Source: Nitrospirota bacterium
GTDB taxonomy: Bacteria; UBA2233
Assembly (NCBI GenBank): GCA_011620345.1
Contig: WOZJ01000050.1
Span: 194,235-258,234 of the forward strand
Direction: 5' to 3'
Length of the DNA: 64,000 nt
The translations under genes and the position numbers were made by a program. Under the pieces are notes generated by a model, which made no database searches, was not told the origin of the DNA, and worked only from the letters and a program-made list of their open reading frames with translations. Shown here piece by piece: positions 37,219-45,043 of the stretch. Within the stretch, counting starts at the first letter, position 1. Every line of letters starts with the position of its first letter.

Positions 37219-37965
37219 CTATCTTTCTTCATTGCCTAAGACAAGGTCATGCCGGACGAGCCGCATTGGCTCGTTGTAAAGGTCATGCAGCGAGAGGGAG
37301 TCGAGCTCAGAGGTTGGATGCTCAACGACTCTTCGGTTGACGCAAAACACGCGGTCCACATGCTTCGAGACAAAGCTCAGGTCGTGTGTAACGAGAAGCA
37401 AGGCAATTTTGCCCTTGAGTTCGGCCAAAAATTCGGCCAAAAGCTTGCCCCCTTCCGGGTCAACGTTCGCCGTCGGTTCGTCTAAAAGGAGCACCTCCGG
37501 GTCACAGGCAAGGGCGCGCGCAAGCAACGTCCTTTGCCTTTGGCCTCCAGAGAGCTCACCAAAAAAACGATCTTTCATCGGCTCAAGCCCAAGGAATGCT
37601 AAGACCTCTTCTGCCTTTTTAAGGTCAGACCTTGAGTAGCGCCAGCCCCCTCCCCCACCAAGCCTGCCCATGAGCACGACCTCTTTTAGGGTAACGGGAA
37701 CTTGAAGGTCAGATTGGATCGCTTGGGGCATGTATCCGGCCCTCATTCTCGCTTGTTCCGGACGTTGCCCAAGCAGAGATACTCTACCGCTTTGCGGCAT
37801 TGTAAGGCCTAAAATAATCTTAAGAAGCGTGGTTTTCCCTCCCCCGTTCGGGCCCAAAATGCAGACATATTCCCCTCGCGCAACGAGGAGGCTTACCTCT
37901 TCTAGGACGGGCCAGGAGGCATACGCAAAGTTTACCCCTTCCAAACATACGGCCTCATGTCCCAC
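37219..37965 (-). CDS. znuC: Zinc/manganese-type ABC transporter ATP-binding protein
   Basis: 248 residues with Walker A GPNGGGKTTLLK, signature LSGGQRQRTLLARAL, Walker B VLLLDEPTANVD and the switch histidine in LLVTHDLSFV. GTG start after AGGAG; the first bases overlap the end of znuA by 11. The C terminus is short and carries no added sensory domain. It energises the znuB permease for metal import across the inner membrane. Confidence 0.94.
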   Translation of the reverse strand: MGHEAVCLEGVNFAYASWPVLEEVSLLVARGEYVCILGPNGGGKTTLLKIILGLTMPQSGRVSLLGQRPEQARMRAGYMPQAIQSDLQVPVTLKEVVLMGRLGGGGGWRYSRSDLKKAEEVLAFLGLEPMKDRFFGELSGGQRQRTLLARALACDPEVLLLDEPTANVDPEGGKLLAEFLAELKGKIALLLVTHDLSFVSKHVDRVFCVNRRVVEHPTSELDSLSLHDLYNEPMRLVRHDLVLGNEER

Positions 37966-38830
37966 GGCAATCTCCTAGTGCCCCGGAAAGAATCCTTCCA
38001 AGCTTCCGGATGGTATCGAACACGTCGTAGTCCAAGTCGTTCACTACGGCGAGCTTGGCATCCAACGCTTGGGCGACGAGCCTAGCTTCCCTAAAATCAA
38101 ACTGGGGTTGAACAATCACGATGCGGACATGCTCTTTTTTTGCTTGGACAACCACCGCCTGAAGCCTCCTTGGCGTGGGCTCCTTCCCCTCTTCTTCGAT
38201 GTAAAGCTGGCGCAGCCCAAAGTTTGCGGCAAAATGGCCAAACGCCGGGTGGTGCACAAGGAAGGCCCTTCCTTTGTAGGGCGCAAGCATGCTTTTAACT
38301 TCGCCCTCGAGGGATTCGGCCTCCGTCAGAAAAAGGGAGAGTCTCTTATAAACCTCTTGCTCCTTGCTTGGAAACATCTGGATCAGGGCCGATGCAATGG
38401 CCTTGGCGATCCCCTTCAAGCGCTGCGGCGAAAGCCAAACGTGGGGGTCTTGGCCCTCTTGGATGTCTTGGGCAAGGTCTACAACCTTGAGGTTGGGATA
38501 GCGTTGCTGCAGGCGTTTTGCCAATGCCCTCTCAAAAGGGAGCCCTACGATAAAGAAGGCCCTAGCCTTTCCTAGCGCCAAGACTTGCCTTGGTGTCGGC
38601 TCGAACGTGTGGGGATCCTTGGAAGCACCCGCAATCGTCCTTACGCGCACGAAGGATCCGCCAAGGCGTTCGGCCAGAAAGGCGATCGGCGGAATGCCGG
38701 CATACAGCTCGACAACGTCGCTTGCATGCGAGCTTCGCACCAAAATGGATGAGGCTCCTAAGGTCCAACAGCCCACCATTAGGAGCGCGACGAAATCAAG
38801 CCTTCGCAGAACAAACCGGAAACGAGCCAT
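37955..38830 (-). CDS. znuA: Zinc/manganese-type periplasmic solute-binding protein
   Basis: Start at the ATG at 38830 with an AAGGAG ribosome binding site. 291 residues with an N-terminal membrane/signal segment (to about residue 36), then the cluster 9 (TroA/ZnuA) fold. The expected metal ligands are seen in order: His74 in DPHTFEPTP, His130 in DPHVWLSP, His194 in HHPAFGHFA and an acidic residue in NDLDYDV (265-269). The flexible His-rich loop found in many zinc-specific ZnuA proteins is missing. It is first in the transporter operon and overlaps the upstream regulator gene by 35 bases. Confidence 0.92.
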   Translation of the reverse strand: MARFRFVLRRLDFVALLMVGCWTLGASSILVRSSHASDVVELYAGIPPIAFLAERLGGSFVRVRTIAGASKDPHTFEPTPRQVLALGKARAFFIVGLPFERALAKRLQQRYPNLKVVDLAQDIQEGQDPHVWLSPQRLKGIAKAIASALIQMFPSKEQEVYKRLSLFLTEAESLEGEVKSMLAPYKGRAFLVHHPAFGHFAANFGLRQLYIEEEGKEPTPRRLQAVVVQAKKEHVRIVIVQPQFDFREARLVAQALDAKLAVVNDLDYDVFDTIRKLGRILSGALGDCRGT

Positions 38831-39056
38831 GGCACTCCTTGCATTCTTTGATCGCATGGTTTTTTAAGAATTCCTTCCAATGCAGCTTGAGATGAGGCGA
38901 CAGGACGCCCGTTCCGTTACACAAGGGGCATATCCCGGAAAGGTACGCAAGGAGCGCCGTGCGTATGAATTCCGAACGGTTGGGAATACGCTCAAGCGCC
39001 TTTGCCAGGTCTTCGTCTACCTTGAAGGTGATAATTTCCTGCTTCTTCGTCGGCAT
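38796..39056 (-). CDS. Ribbon-helix-helix regulator with C-terminal cysteine/histidine metal site
   Basis: 86 residues. Residues 7-40 (EIITFKVDEDLAKAL, RIPNRSEFIRTALLAYL) form a CopG-type ribbon-helix-helix DNA-binding domain. The C-terminal half has Cys43-x2-Cys46, His55, His59, His67, Cys72-x2-Cys75, His76 and Cys82, a likely metal site. It is the first gene before znuABC, overlaps znuA by 35 bases, and its own upstream region holds two TATTACA half-sites at 10-bp spacing. I infer a zinc (or related metal) responsive repressor that controls its own operon. No described system with this name is known to me. Confidence 0.85.
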   Translation of the reverse strand: MPTKKQEIITFKVDEDLAKALERIPNRSEFIRTALLAYLSGICPLCNGTGVLSPHLKLHWKEFLKNHAIKECKECHGSFPVCSAKA

Positions 39057-39072
39057 TTATCGAACCCCTTAT

Positions 39073-39089
39073 TATTACAGCGTATTACA
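39073..39089. promoter_or_regulatory. Tandem operator half-sites upstream of the RHH-znuABC operon
   Basis: Two direct copies of TATTACA (39073-39079 and 39083-39089), spaced exactly one helical turn apart, 17-33 bases before the ATG of the regulator. Tandem half-sites of this spacing are typical for ribbon-helix-helix repressors, and the AT-rich repeat overlaps any -10 box. Confidence 0.55.
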
Positions 39090-39174
39090 AGCGGGCCCGA
39101 TCCATCAAGGCCTTTTGAGAAACGAACGGTACAATAAGCCTATCATCGTACGATGTACCAGGTGTTTGGAGGCG

Positions 39175-39903
39175 ATGAGAGTAAGGATAGGGACTTCGGG
39201 TTTTTACTATCCCCACTGGAGAGGGGTTTTTTATCCGCGCGAGCTCCATCGGGCCCACTGGCTTCAGTATTACCAAGAAAGGTTCGATACGCTGGAAATT
39301 AACTCCACGTTCTACCAATTGCCAAAGCCCGAAACCTTCCTAAAATGGAAGCAAAGCGTGAGGCCTGGCTTCATGTTCGCCCTCAAGGCTAGCCGGCTGA
39401 TCACCCATCTCAAGCGGTTAAAGGATGCCGAAGGCACGCTTGCGCTCTTCTTGAATAGGGCAGAGATTTTAGGAGATCTGCTTGGTCCCGTCCTCTACCA
39501 ACTTCCTCCTTCGTTTGAGCTCGACATCGGACGCCTGAGTGCATTCTTGGCGCTTCTTCCTGAGTGCTTATGCCATGCGTTTGAGTTTCGTCACCCGAGC
39601 TGGTTTATCAATGATGTTCGAAGCCTCCTCATCCGACAGGGCGTTTCGTTCTGCATCGCGGATGGGCCGGATGCACACCAGAGTCCGCAATGGATTACTT
39701 CGGAAACTGTCTACATCCGTTTCCACGGGCCGGCATGGCAGCACCAGGCGCAGTACCCCATAGAGCAACTTGCAGAATGGGCCGCAAGAATCGATGGATA
39801 TCTTAAGGAAGGGCTGCACGTTTTCGCGTTTTTCAATAACGACGCTCATGGGTTTGCCTTAAAGAACGCCGAACAGCTCAAGGGTCTGCTCGGCGTTCTT
39901 TAA
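39175..39903 (+). CDS. DUF72 family protein (YecE-like)
   Basis: Start at the ATG at 39175 behind GGAGG. 242 residues of a TIM-barrel family: RIGTSGFYYPHWRGVFYP at the N terminus, YQERFDTLEINSTFYQLP, VRPGFMFALKASRLITHLKRL, LYQLPPSFELD, FEFRHPSW and VYIRFHGP. All are DUF72 signatures. The catalytic function of the family is unestablished. It points away from the zinc operon and may use the same intergenic region. An inverted repeat covers its stop codon. Confidence 0.93.
   Translation: MRVRIGTSGFYYPHWRGVFYPRELHRAHWLQYYQERFDTLEINSTFYQLPKPETFLKWKQSVRPGFMFALKASRLITHLKRLKDAEGTLALFLNRAEILGDLLGPVLYQLPPSFELDIGRLSAFLALLPECLCHAFEFRHPSWFINDVRSLLIRQGVSFCIADGPDAHQSPQWITSETVYIRFHGPAWQHQAQYPIEQLAEWAARIDGYLKEGLHVFAFFNNDAHGFALKNAEQLKGLLGVL
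39861..39901. terminator. Bidirectional terminator overlapping the DUF72 stop codon
   Basis: 12-base arms AAAGAACGCCGA (39861-39872) and TCGGCGTTCTTT (39890-39901) with an inner CAG/CTG pairing. The arms end in A- and T-runs on both strands, so it can serve DUF72 from the left and, further away, the HPr operon from the right. Confidence 0.55.
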
Positions 39904-39988
39904 GGCCGGTCAAGACAGCTCAAGATAGCCTGGAATTTTCAGAAAAACGCGGGACAAAAATGCCTGCCTATCGAAATTTCGGTATTTC

Positions 39989-40261
39989 TTAGGGCTCTTC
40001 GTCAAACTTCCTGTCAATAAGACCCTTTAAGGCATTGATGGCAAGCTCAGCATCCTCGCCTTCTGCGAGAATTTCTACTCTGGACCCTTTTGTTGCAGCA
40101 AGCGTGAGCAAATCAAGGATGCTTTTCGCATTTGCGGTATTGCCGTTCTTTTTGAGAGAAACGCTCGAGTGGAACGTCTTTGCCTCTTGGGCAAGCTTTG
40201 CGGCCGCCCTGGCATGGAGCCCGAGCGTATTCACAATCTCGACCTCTTGCCTACAGCGCAT
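39989..40261 (-). CDS. HPr-family phosphocarrier protein
   Basis: 90 residues from the ATG at 40261, whose ribosome binding site lies in the end of phoR. It has the active-site His in LGLHARAAAKL and the HPr serine region NTANAKSILDLLTLAA (Ser46-like), so both phosphorylation sites of HPr appear intact. It overlaps phoR by 11 bases. No enzyme I or sugar permease is present in the window, which suggests regulatory rather than transport use. NPr of the nitrogen PTS is an alternative. Confidence 0.9.
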   Translation of the reverse strand: MRCRQEVEIVNTLGLHARAAAKLAQEAKTFHSSVSLKKNGNTANAKSILDLLTLAATKGSRVEILAEGEDAELAINALKGLIDRKFDEEP

Positions 40262-41498
40262 GCCCTCCGCCACCATCACGCGAGTCAGCCTGAGACAGGC
40301 AGAACGCAACTCGAGTACCCTTTCCCACATGGCTTTCAATGATAAGCTCCCCGTTGTGAAGTTGCAAGAGATGCTTTACGATCGCTAGCCCAAGGCCTGT
40401 TCCTCCAAGTGCGCGGGAACGAGCCTTATCTACTCTGTAGAACCGCTCTGTGATCCTTGAAAGGTCCGAACGTGGAATTCCAATGCCCGTATCTTCTACG
40501 GATACCCAAACCTTTCCTTGTCCTTGCCGACATTCCGCTCCGACGGTAACGCCCCCTTCGTTGGTATACTTAATGGCGTTTTCAACCACGTTGATGAGGA
40601 CCTGGAGGATCTTGTCGCGGTCACAGGCAACCCAGATGTCGGATGCACAACGAACTTCGAGCCTAAGGCCCTTTTCTTGAACCATCGGAAGAAGGATTTC
40701 AAGCGTTTCTTGGATAAGCTCCAGAAGGTTATGGTCCCCAACCGTCATGTTTACGTTTCCGAGCTCGAGGTTTGAAAGGAGGAATAGCTCGTTAATGAGC
40801 CTATCCATCCGGTCCGTGTGCCGCTTGGCGATCCCTAGGAACCGCTTGCTCGCGCTCTGGTCTTCCAGTGCGCTGTCGAGCAAGGTTTCCAAAAACCCGT
40901 TGATTGTCGTGATCGGCGTCTTCAGCTCGTGCGCCACGTTTGCGATAAAATCCGACCGAACCGCCTCAAGGCGCTTCCATTCTGTCAAATCCTGTATAAG
41001 AACAACCCAAAGATCCTCCTCAAGACAAGAGGCACGAAGGCCAAGATAGCGGCCTTGCGCTAAAAGTTCTCCTCCGGTACGGACTTCTCGCCGCCTTCCA
41101 TGATTTGCGTCTAGAATGAGCGCCTCAATGGCTTCAATCAGCCGAAAATCCCTTATCTCATATTTTAGGTGCTTGTTTACAGCGTCTCCTTTGAGCCCTA
41201 AAAGGCGAACTGCACTTTGATTGGCATGAACGACTCTAAGCTCGCCCGTTAATATGATTACGCCTTCCTCAATGGAGTCGAGCACGGCCAACAAAACCCC
41301 GAGCCGCCCCTTTAACTCTAACGCCAATCCTTTTGTATTCAGAAGAGCCTCCCTAGTCTTCCAAAAAGGGGCCGATATTAGCCGCAAAAACCTTGAAGGG
41401 GGTGTCGCAAGGGATAGAGATGTGAGCACCACGCGAAACAGCGCAAGCCCTAACAAGGCTCCAAGGAGAATACCGCCTCCTAAGGCGACAAAAAGCAC
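40251..41498 (-). CDS. PhoR-type sensor histidine kinase
   Basis: 415 residues, GTG start overlapping the phoB stop. Order: one membrane region (about 4-30), linker, PAS domain (about 70-170, VLDSIEEGVIILTGELRVVHANQSA), dimerisation/phosphoacceptor domain with His190 in FIANVAHELKTPI, and ATPase domain with NVVENAIKYT (N box), DTGIGIP (G1) and GGTGLGLAI (G2). The absence of a large periplasmic domain matches PhoR. The name phoR follows from architecture and the PhoB-like neighbour; no pst or phoU genes are here. Confidence 0.9.
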   Translation of the reverse strand: MLFVALGGGILLGALLGLALFRVVLTSLSLATPPSRFLRLISAPFWKTREALLNTKGLALELKGRLGVLLAVLDSIEEGVIILTGELRVVHANQSAVRLLGLKGDAVNKHLKYEIRDFRLIEAIEALILDANHGRRREVRTGGELLAQGRYLGLRASCLEEDLWVVLIQDLTEWKRLEAVRSDFIANVAHELKTPITTINGFLETLLDSALEDQSASKRFLGIAKRHTDRMDRLINELFLLSNLELGNVNMTVGDHNLLELIQETLEILLPMVQEKGLRLEVRCASDIWVACDRDKILQVLINVVENAIKYTNEGGVTVGAECRQGQGKVWVSVEDTGIGIPRSDLSRITERFYRVDKARSRALGGTGLGLAIVKHLLQLHNGELIIESHVGKGTRVAFCLSQADSRDGGGGHAL

Positions 41499-42202
41499 TA
41501 AGAATCCTTAAGTTTTTGCTGGAACTTGTAACCCGTTCCACGAACGGTCACGATATGGGCAGGGTTTGCAGGATCATTCTCAAGCTGGGCGCGTAGACGG
41601 CTTACGTGAACATCTACCGTGCGGGGCTCGATAAAAATGTCCTGTCCCCAAACTTTTTCAAGTAGCTGTTCTCGAGAGAAAACCCGGTTTGGATGGGTGA
41701 CCAATAGCTTTAGGAGCCTGAATTCCGTCGGAGTGAGTTGCAGGGGTGACCCATCCTTGAGGACGTCGTGAGTTGCGAAGTTCACATAAAGCCTCCCGAA
41801 ACGTACCTCGCCTTCGCCAGTATCTGGGGATCTTACACGCTTCAACACGGCCTTAACGCGGGCGATCAACTCCCGAACGCTGAAAGGCTTCGTCACATAA
41901 TCGTCGATGCCTAAATCAAACCCTCTTATCTTGCTTTCTTCTTCCGTCCTTGCCGTAAGGACGATGATCGGAAGCCCTTTTGTCGCAGGCCTCGATTTTA
42001 AGATTCTGCAAAGCTCGATCCCATCAATACCAGGAAGCATTAGATCTACAAGAAGCAATGCAGGTGGGTCTTTCTGAACCTGCTCGAGCGCCTGAAGCCC
42101 GCTTCCCGCACACCTGGCCTCAAACCCGGCCCTGGTTAAGTTGTAAACAAGCAACTCTACAATGTCTTCTTCGTCTTCGACGATCAGAATATGGTCAGAC
42201 AC
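41498..42202 (-). CDS. PhoB-type response regulator
   Basis: Starts at GTG 42202 (MSDHILIVEDEED); the frame continues upstream only into a tRNA gene. 234 residues: receiver domain with Asp10, phosphoacceptor Asp53 in LLLVDLMLPGIDG, Thr in VLTARTEEE and Lys in DDYVTKPFS; then an OmpR/PhoB winged helix with LTPTEFRLLKLLVTHPNRVFSREQLL and the recognition helix region RTVDVHVSRLRAQLE. Cognate to the overlapping histidine kinase. The start is less certain than the rest. Confidence 0.92.
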   Translation of the reverse strand: MSDHILIVEDEEDIVELLVYNLTRAGFEARCAGSGLQALEQVQKDPPALLLVDLMLPGIDGIELCRILKSRPATKGLPIIVLTARTEEESKIRGFDLGIDDYVTKPFSVRELIARVKAVLKRVRSPDTGEGEVRFGRLYVNFATHDVLKDGSPLQLTPTEFRLLKLLVTHPNRVFSREQLLEKVWGQDIFIEPRTVDVHVSRLRAQLENDPANPAHIVTVRGTGYKFQQKLKDS

Positions 42203-42229
42203 TGCGAGCACACGCCCTTGCAGAAGCGA

Positions 42230-42304
42230 TGGAGGCGGCACCCGGATTCGAACCGGGGTATAGAGGTTTTGCAGACCTCTGCCTTGCCACTTGGCTATGC
42301 CGCC
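42230..42304 (-). tRNA. tRNA-Cys (anticodon GCA)
   Basis: Acceptor GGCGGCA/TGCCGCC with discriminator T and encoded CCA, anticodon stem GAGGT/ACCTC with loop CTGCAAA (GCA, reads UGC/UGU), T arm CCCGG/CCGGG with GTTCGAATC. It lies 27 bases upstream of the phoB start on the same strand. Confidence 0.97.
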
Positions 42305-42338
42305 AGATTTTGTGGAATTTATGCATGTGCAAAAAAAA

Positions 42339-42413
42339 TGGAGCGGGAAACGGGATTTGAACCCGCGACCCTCGCCTTGGCAAGGCGATGCTCTACCTCT
42401 GAGCTATTCCCGC
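42339..42413 (-). tRNA. tRNA-Gly (anticodon GCC)
   Basis: Acceptor GCGGGAA/TTCCCGC with discriminator T and encoded CCA; anticodon stem TCGCC/GGCGA with loop TTGCCAA (GCC, reads GGC/GGU); T arm GCGGG/CCCGT with TTCAAATC. First gene behind the promoter at 42425-42453; tRNA-Cys follows after 34 bases. Confidence 0.97.
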
Positions 42414-42424
42414 GATCTTTCATT

Positions 42425-42453
42425 ATTGTAACCGCGTACAGAGCGTGCGTCAA
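42425..42453 (-). promoter_or_regulatory. Strong promoter for tRNA-Gly/tRNA-Cys (and possibly phoBR)
   Basis: On the - strand TTGACG (42453-42448), 17-base spacer, TACAAT (42430-42425), 11 bases before the tRNA-Gly 5' end. It is the clearest sigma-70 promoter in the window. Confidence 0.7.
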
Positions 42454-42477
42454 ATCAGAAAAGCGCTTCGATTAGGC

Positions 42478-43425
42478 CTAAAAGACCGCCCCAACCGTCG
42501 CGCCGATTGCGCTGATTGGGCCTTGATCCTCCATGCCTTTGGTCGCACGATCGACGTTGGCAAGCGACTCTTCGGCTTTTTTGTAGAGCGAATCGTCCGT
42601 AACCAGCTTGCCTAGCGTTCCCTCGCCCCGGTTCACCTTCTGGGCTACTTCGGTCAAATCTTTGAGCGCACGATCGAGCCTGTCCATCATGGCCGTCGTT
42701 TTTTTGTAGAGCGAATCGTCCTTAACCAGCTTGCCCAGTGTCCCCTTCCCCTCTTCTAGGCTCTTGACGGAGCCCTGGAGGCTGGACATAGTCGAGGAAA
42801 GTTGGCTGTAGAGCGTATCGTCTTCTAAGAGCTTGCCTAGTGTCCCCTCGCCCTTGGCGAGCTTCTCCGAGAAAACGCTGAAGTTGTGAACCATATCGCC
42901 CATCTCTTTTTCGTGCTTTTCAAAAAACGTATTGAGCTTTGCGAGCGGCCCCTCTTTGCCGGCACCGAAAGATTCAGCGGCATCCTGAAGCGAAGCGACG
43001 GCCTTGTTGACGTTGTCTAGCACTTCAGCAACACTAGGCGACTCTTTCACGTTCAAGTAATCCCCGTTTTTCAGCGCGGCATTGGCCGAAGAGCCGGGCG
43101 CAATGTTCAAGGCTGACGTCGACGTAGCCCCCATAATCGAGGCCTCGAGCGTCGCCGTTGCGTCTTTGTATAGCCGCACCTCTTCTGGCACAGCGATGGC
43201 CACCTTGACTTTGCCGTCTTTAAAGGCAAGATCACGGACCTTTGCGACGTTCATGCCGGATACGCTGACATCGGTCCCCTCTTGAATCCCTCGAACGTTT
43301 CGAAAAAGCCCGTAAACGGTATACGTTTTTCTAAAAGGCATAAACCCGGTTGTTAGTTCAAGGAACACGATAAAAATTGCCAGTGCCAGAAGGACAAATA
43401 AGCCTACGCGTTGCTCTCGATTCAT
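42478..43425 (-). CDS. mlaD: MlaD-type MCE protein with three C-terminal repeats
   Basis: Periplasmic lipid-carrying component of the Mla ABC system. The 315 residues have an N-terminal anchor helix (about 7-28), an MCE domain (about 34-128; YTVYGLFRNVRGIQEGTDVSVSGMNVAKV) and a helical tail (about 130-300) containing three copies of GxGTLGKLxxDDxLY at 192-206, 226-240 and 267-281. Such tails form the central needle or tunnel in longer MCE proteins. The name follows the adjacent MlaF and MlaE; the organisation also resembles Ttg2/MlaFED systems. It ends 65 bases before the tRNA-Gly gene. Confidence 0.9.
   Translation of the reverse strand: MNREQRVGLFVLLALAIFIVFLELTTGFMPFRKTYTVYGLFRNVRGIQEGTDVSVSGMNVAKVRDLAFKDGKVKVAIAVPEEVRLYKDATATLEASIMGATSTSALNIAPGSSANAALKNGDYLNVKESPSVAEVLDNVNKAVASLQDAAESFGAGKEGPLAKLNTFFEKHEKEMGDMVHNFSVFSEKLAKGEGTLGKLLEDDTLYSQLSSTMSSLQGSVKSLEEGKGTLGKLVKDDSLYKKTTAMMDRLDRALKDLTEVAQKVNRGEGTLGKLVTDDSLYKKAEESLANVDRATKGMEDQGPISAIGATVGAVF
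42583..42852 (-). repeat. Three tandem-like repeats in mlaD
   Basis: Repeat units at 42808-42852, 42706-42750 and 42583-42627 encode the GxGTLGKLxxDDxLY motif. The last two are almost identical over about 37 bases (from TTTTTTGTAGAGCGAATCGT onward), which points to recent duplication. Confidence 0.85.
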
Positions 43426-43452
43426 AGAAACCTCATATGCTTGCCTAGTTGC

Positions 43453-44205
43453 TCATGCAAGGGCCGCCGCTTCGATAAATGCCCGAAGGGGGGGATACTC
43501 AGCATTAAGAAGCTCGCCCACTTTTACGCTGCAGGCGATCCTTCCGTCCTCCAAAAGAGCGATCCTATCCGCTACCTGCCTTGCAAACACAAGGTTGTGA
43601 GTGACAACTACAATCGTCATCTTATGGGCAGATTGAATCTTCTGGATAACCTCAGCTAACTCGGCGCTCAAAAGAGGGTCCAGCTCTGCCGTCGGCTCGT
43701 CGAACAAAAGGACGTCCGGCCTCGTTGCCAGTGCGCGTGCAATGGCCGCACGCTTGCGCATGCCCCCCGAAAGCTCCGTCGGATAGAGGTCCCTGGCATG
43801 CTCAAGCTCGACGCTTGTTAGGGCATCCATGACGAGCCTGTCTAAGTTGTCCCCTTTGGCCATTCCATGCTCTTTAAGGTAGAGCGCTACGTTTTCGAAC
43901 ACGCTAAGAGAGTTGAGCAAAGCAGACCCTTGGAACACCATGGCCATACGAAAAGGCTTTTTTTGGGCCGAAATGTTGCGATAAGTGTCTGCCGGAATTC
44001 CGTTCAGCAACACCTCCCCCGAGTCGGGACGCTCTAGCCCTGCGCTAAGCCGAAGGAGCACGCTTTTTCCCTGTCCAGACTTACCGATCACGACGAGCGT
44101 TTCGCCGGCCTCTACCCCAAGGTTCAGCCCTTTGAGGACGGGCTTGTCCCCGTAGGCCTTAGTCACGTGTTTTAGCTCTATCCTCACGCCTTCTTTAAGC
44201 TGCAT
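43453..44205 (-). CDS. mlaF: MlaF-type ABC transporter ATP-binding protein
   Basis: 250 residues: Walker A GKSGQGKSVLLRLSAGL, signature LSGGMRKRAAIARAL (the GMRKR form is typical of MCE transporters), Walker B VLLFDEPTAELDPLLS and switch His in VVVTHNLVF. It lies between mlaE (upstream, 23 bases) and mlaD (27 bases). A GGGGAGGG ribosome binding site precedes the start. It powers phospholipid transport between the membranes. Confidence 0.94.
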   Translation of the reverse strand: MQLKEGVRIELKHVTKAYGDKPVLKGLNLGVEAGETLVVIGKSGQGKSVLLRLSAGLERPDSGEVLLNGIPADTYRNISAQKKPFRMAMVFQGSALLNSLSVFENVALYLKEHGMAKGDNLDRLVMDALTSVELEHARDLYPTELSGGMRKRAAIARALATRPDVLLFDEPTAELDPLLSAELAEVIQKIQSAHKMTIVVVTHNLVFARQVADRIALLEDGRIACSVKVGELLNAEYPPLRAFIEAAALA

Positions 44206-44228
44206 CGTCCCTCCCCTTGTCTGGCCGG

Positions 44229-45041
44229 TTAAAAAATTAGGACGACCCTAGCAATGATGTAATCGAAGACGGTCACCGTAATAAAGCTCCACACTACGGC
44301 AGAAGTTGTGGCGCTTGAGATTTCTTCTGTCCCTCTTCGGGCGCGGAGGCCGATCGTACAGCTAAGGATGGCCGTAACGGCGCCAAAAACGAGTCCTTTG
44401 GCCATACCTATAATGATATCGCTGAATTTCAAGTAGGCTTGGAGGTTATGGAAGTATGCGTTGACGGAAACGTGGATGGCAGGGTCGATAGCCACTGCGA
44501 AGGCTCCGGCAAGGATGCCGATGATGTCGGCATAAAGGATTAACAAAGGCAAGGTTAGCGCCGTGGCAATAAACTTCGGCAGGATGAGGTAGGATTCTAC
44601 GCTGACGTCGAGCGTTCGCAGCGCCGCGATCTCCTCGTAGACCTGCATCGTGGCCAACTCGGCCGCCATGGCAGACCCTGCCCTCCCTGCGAGTAAAAAG
44701 GCCATTAACACAGGGCCGAGCTCTTTTGTCATGGCAAGCCCAACGATCGAGCCTAGAACTTCTTGAGAGTATCCTTCGAGCTGGTCTGCCGTCTGGACGA
44801 CAAGGACCATGCCTATAAAAAAAGCAAGGAAGGAGGAAATGAACAAGCTCGAGGTGCCGATGCGTACCATCTCGTCAAGAATCAGCCCCGCCCTCTTGGG
44901 GATCTCTCTAAAGCTTCCAAGCGTACGAAGTGCCCAATCCACGCTCTGGCCCAAGATCTCAAGCCCGTAGAGAACGCTCCTCCCAATACTTGTAAGTAGC
45001 CCCTGGGAATTTTTGACCTCGAGGCGCTCTGTGGCCTGCAT
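44229..45041 (-). CDS. mlaE: MlaE-type ABC transporter permease
   Basis: Start at the ATG at 45041, two bases after the stop of the preceding gene; the longer upstream frame lies inside that gene. 270 residues: an N-terminal amphipathic interface helix, then five to six membrane helices with MTKELGPVLMAFLLAGRAGSAMAAELATMQVYEEI, the MlaE/DUF140 signature. It forms the inner-membrane core with MlaF and MlaD. No MlaB (STAS) or MlaC gene is adjacent. Confidence 0.93.
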   Translation of the reverse strand: MQATERLEVKNSQGLLTSIGRSVLYGLEILGQSVDWALRTLGSFREIPKRAGLILDEMVRIGTSSLFISSFLAFFIGMVLVVQTADQLEGYSQEVLGSIVGLAMTKELGPVLMAFLLAGRAGSAMAAELATMQVYEEIAALRTLDVSVESYLILPKFIATALTLPLLILYADIIGILAGAFAVAIDPAIHVSVNAYFHNLQAYLKFSDIIIGMAKGLVFGAVTAILSCTIGLRARRGTEEISSATTSAVVWSFITVTVFDYIIARVVLIF

Positions 45042-45043
45042 CT

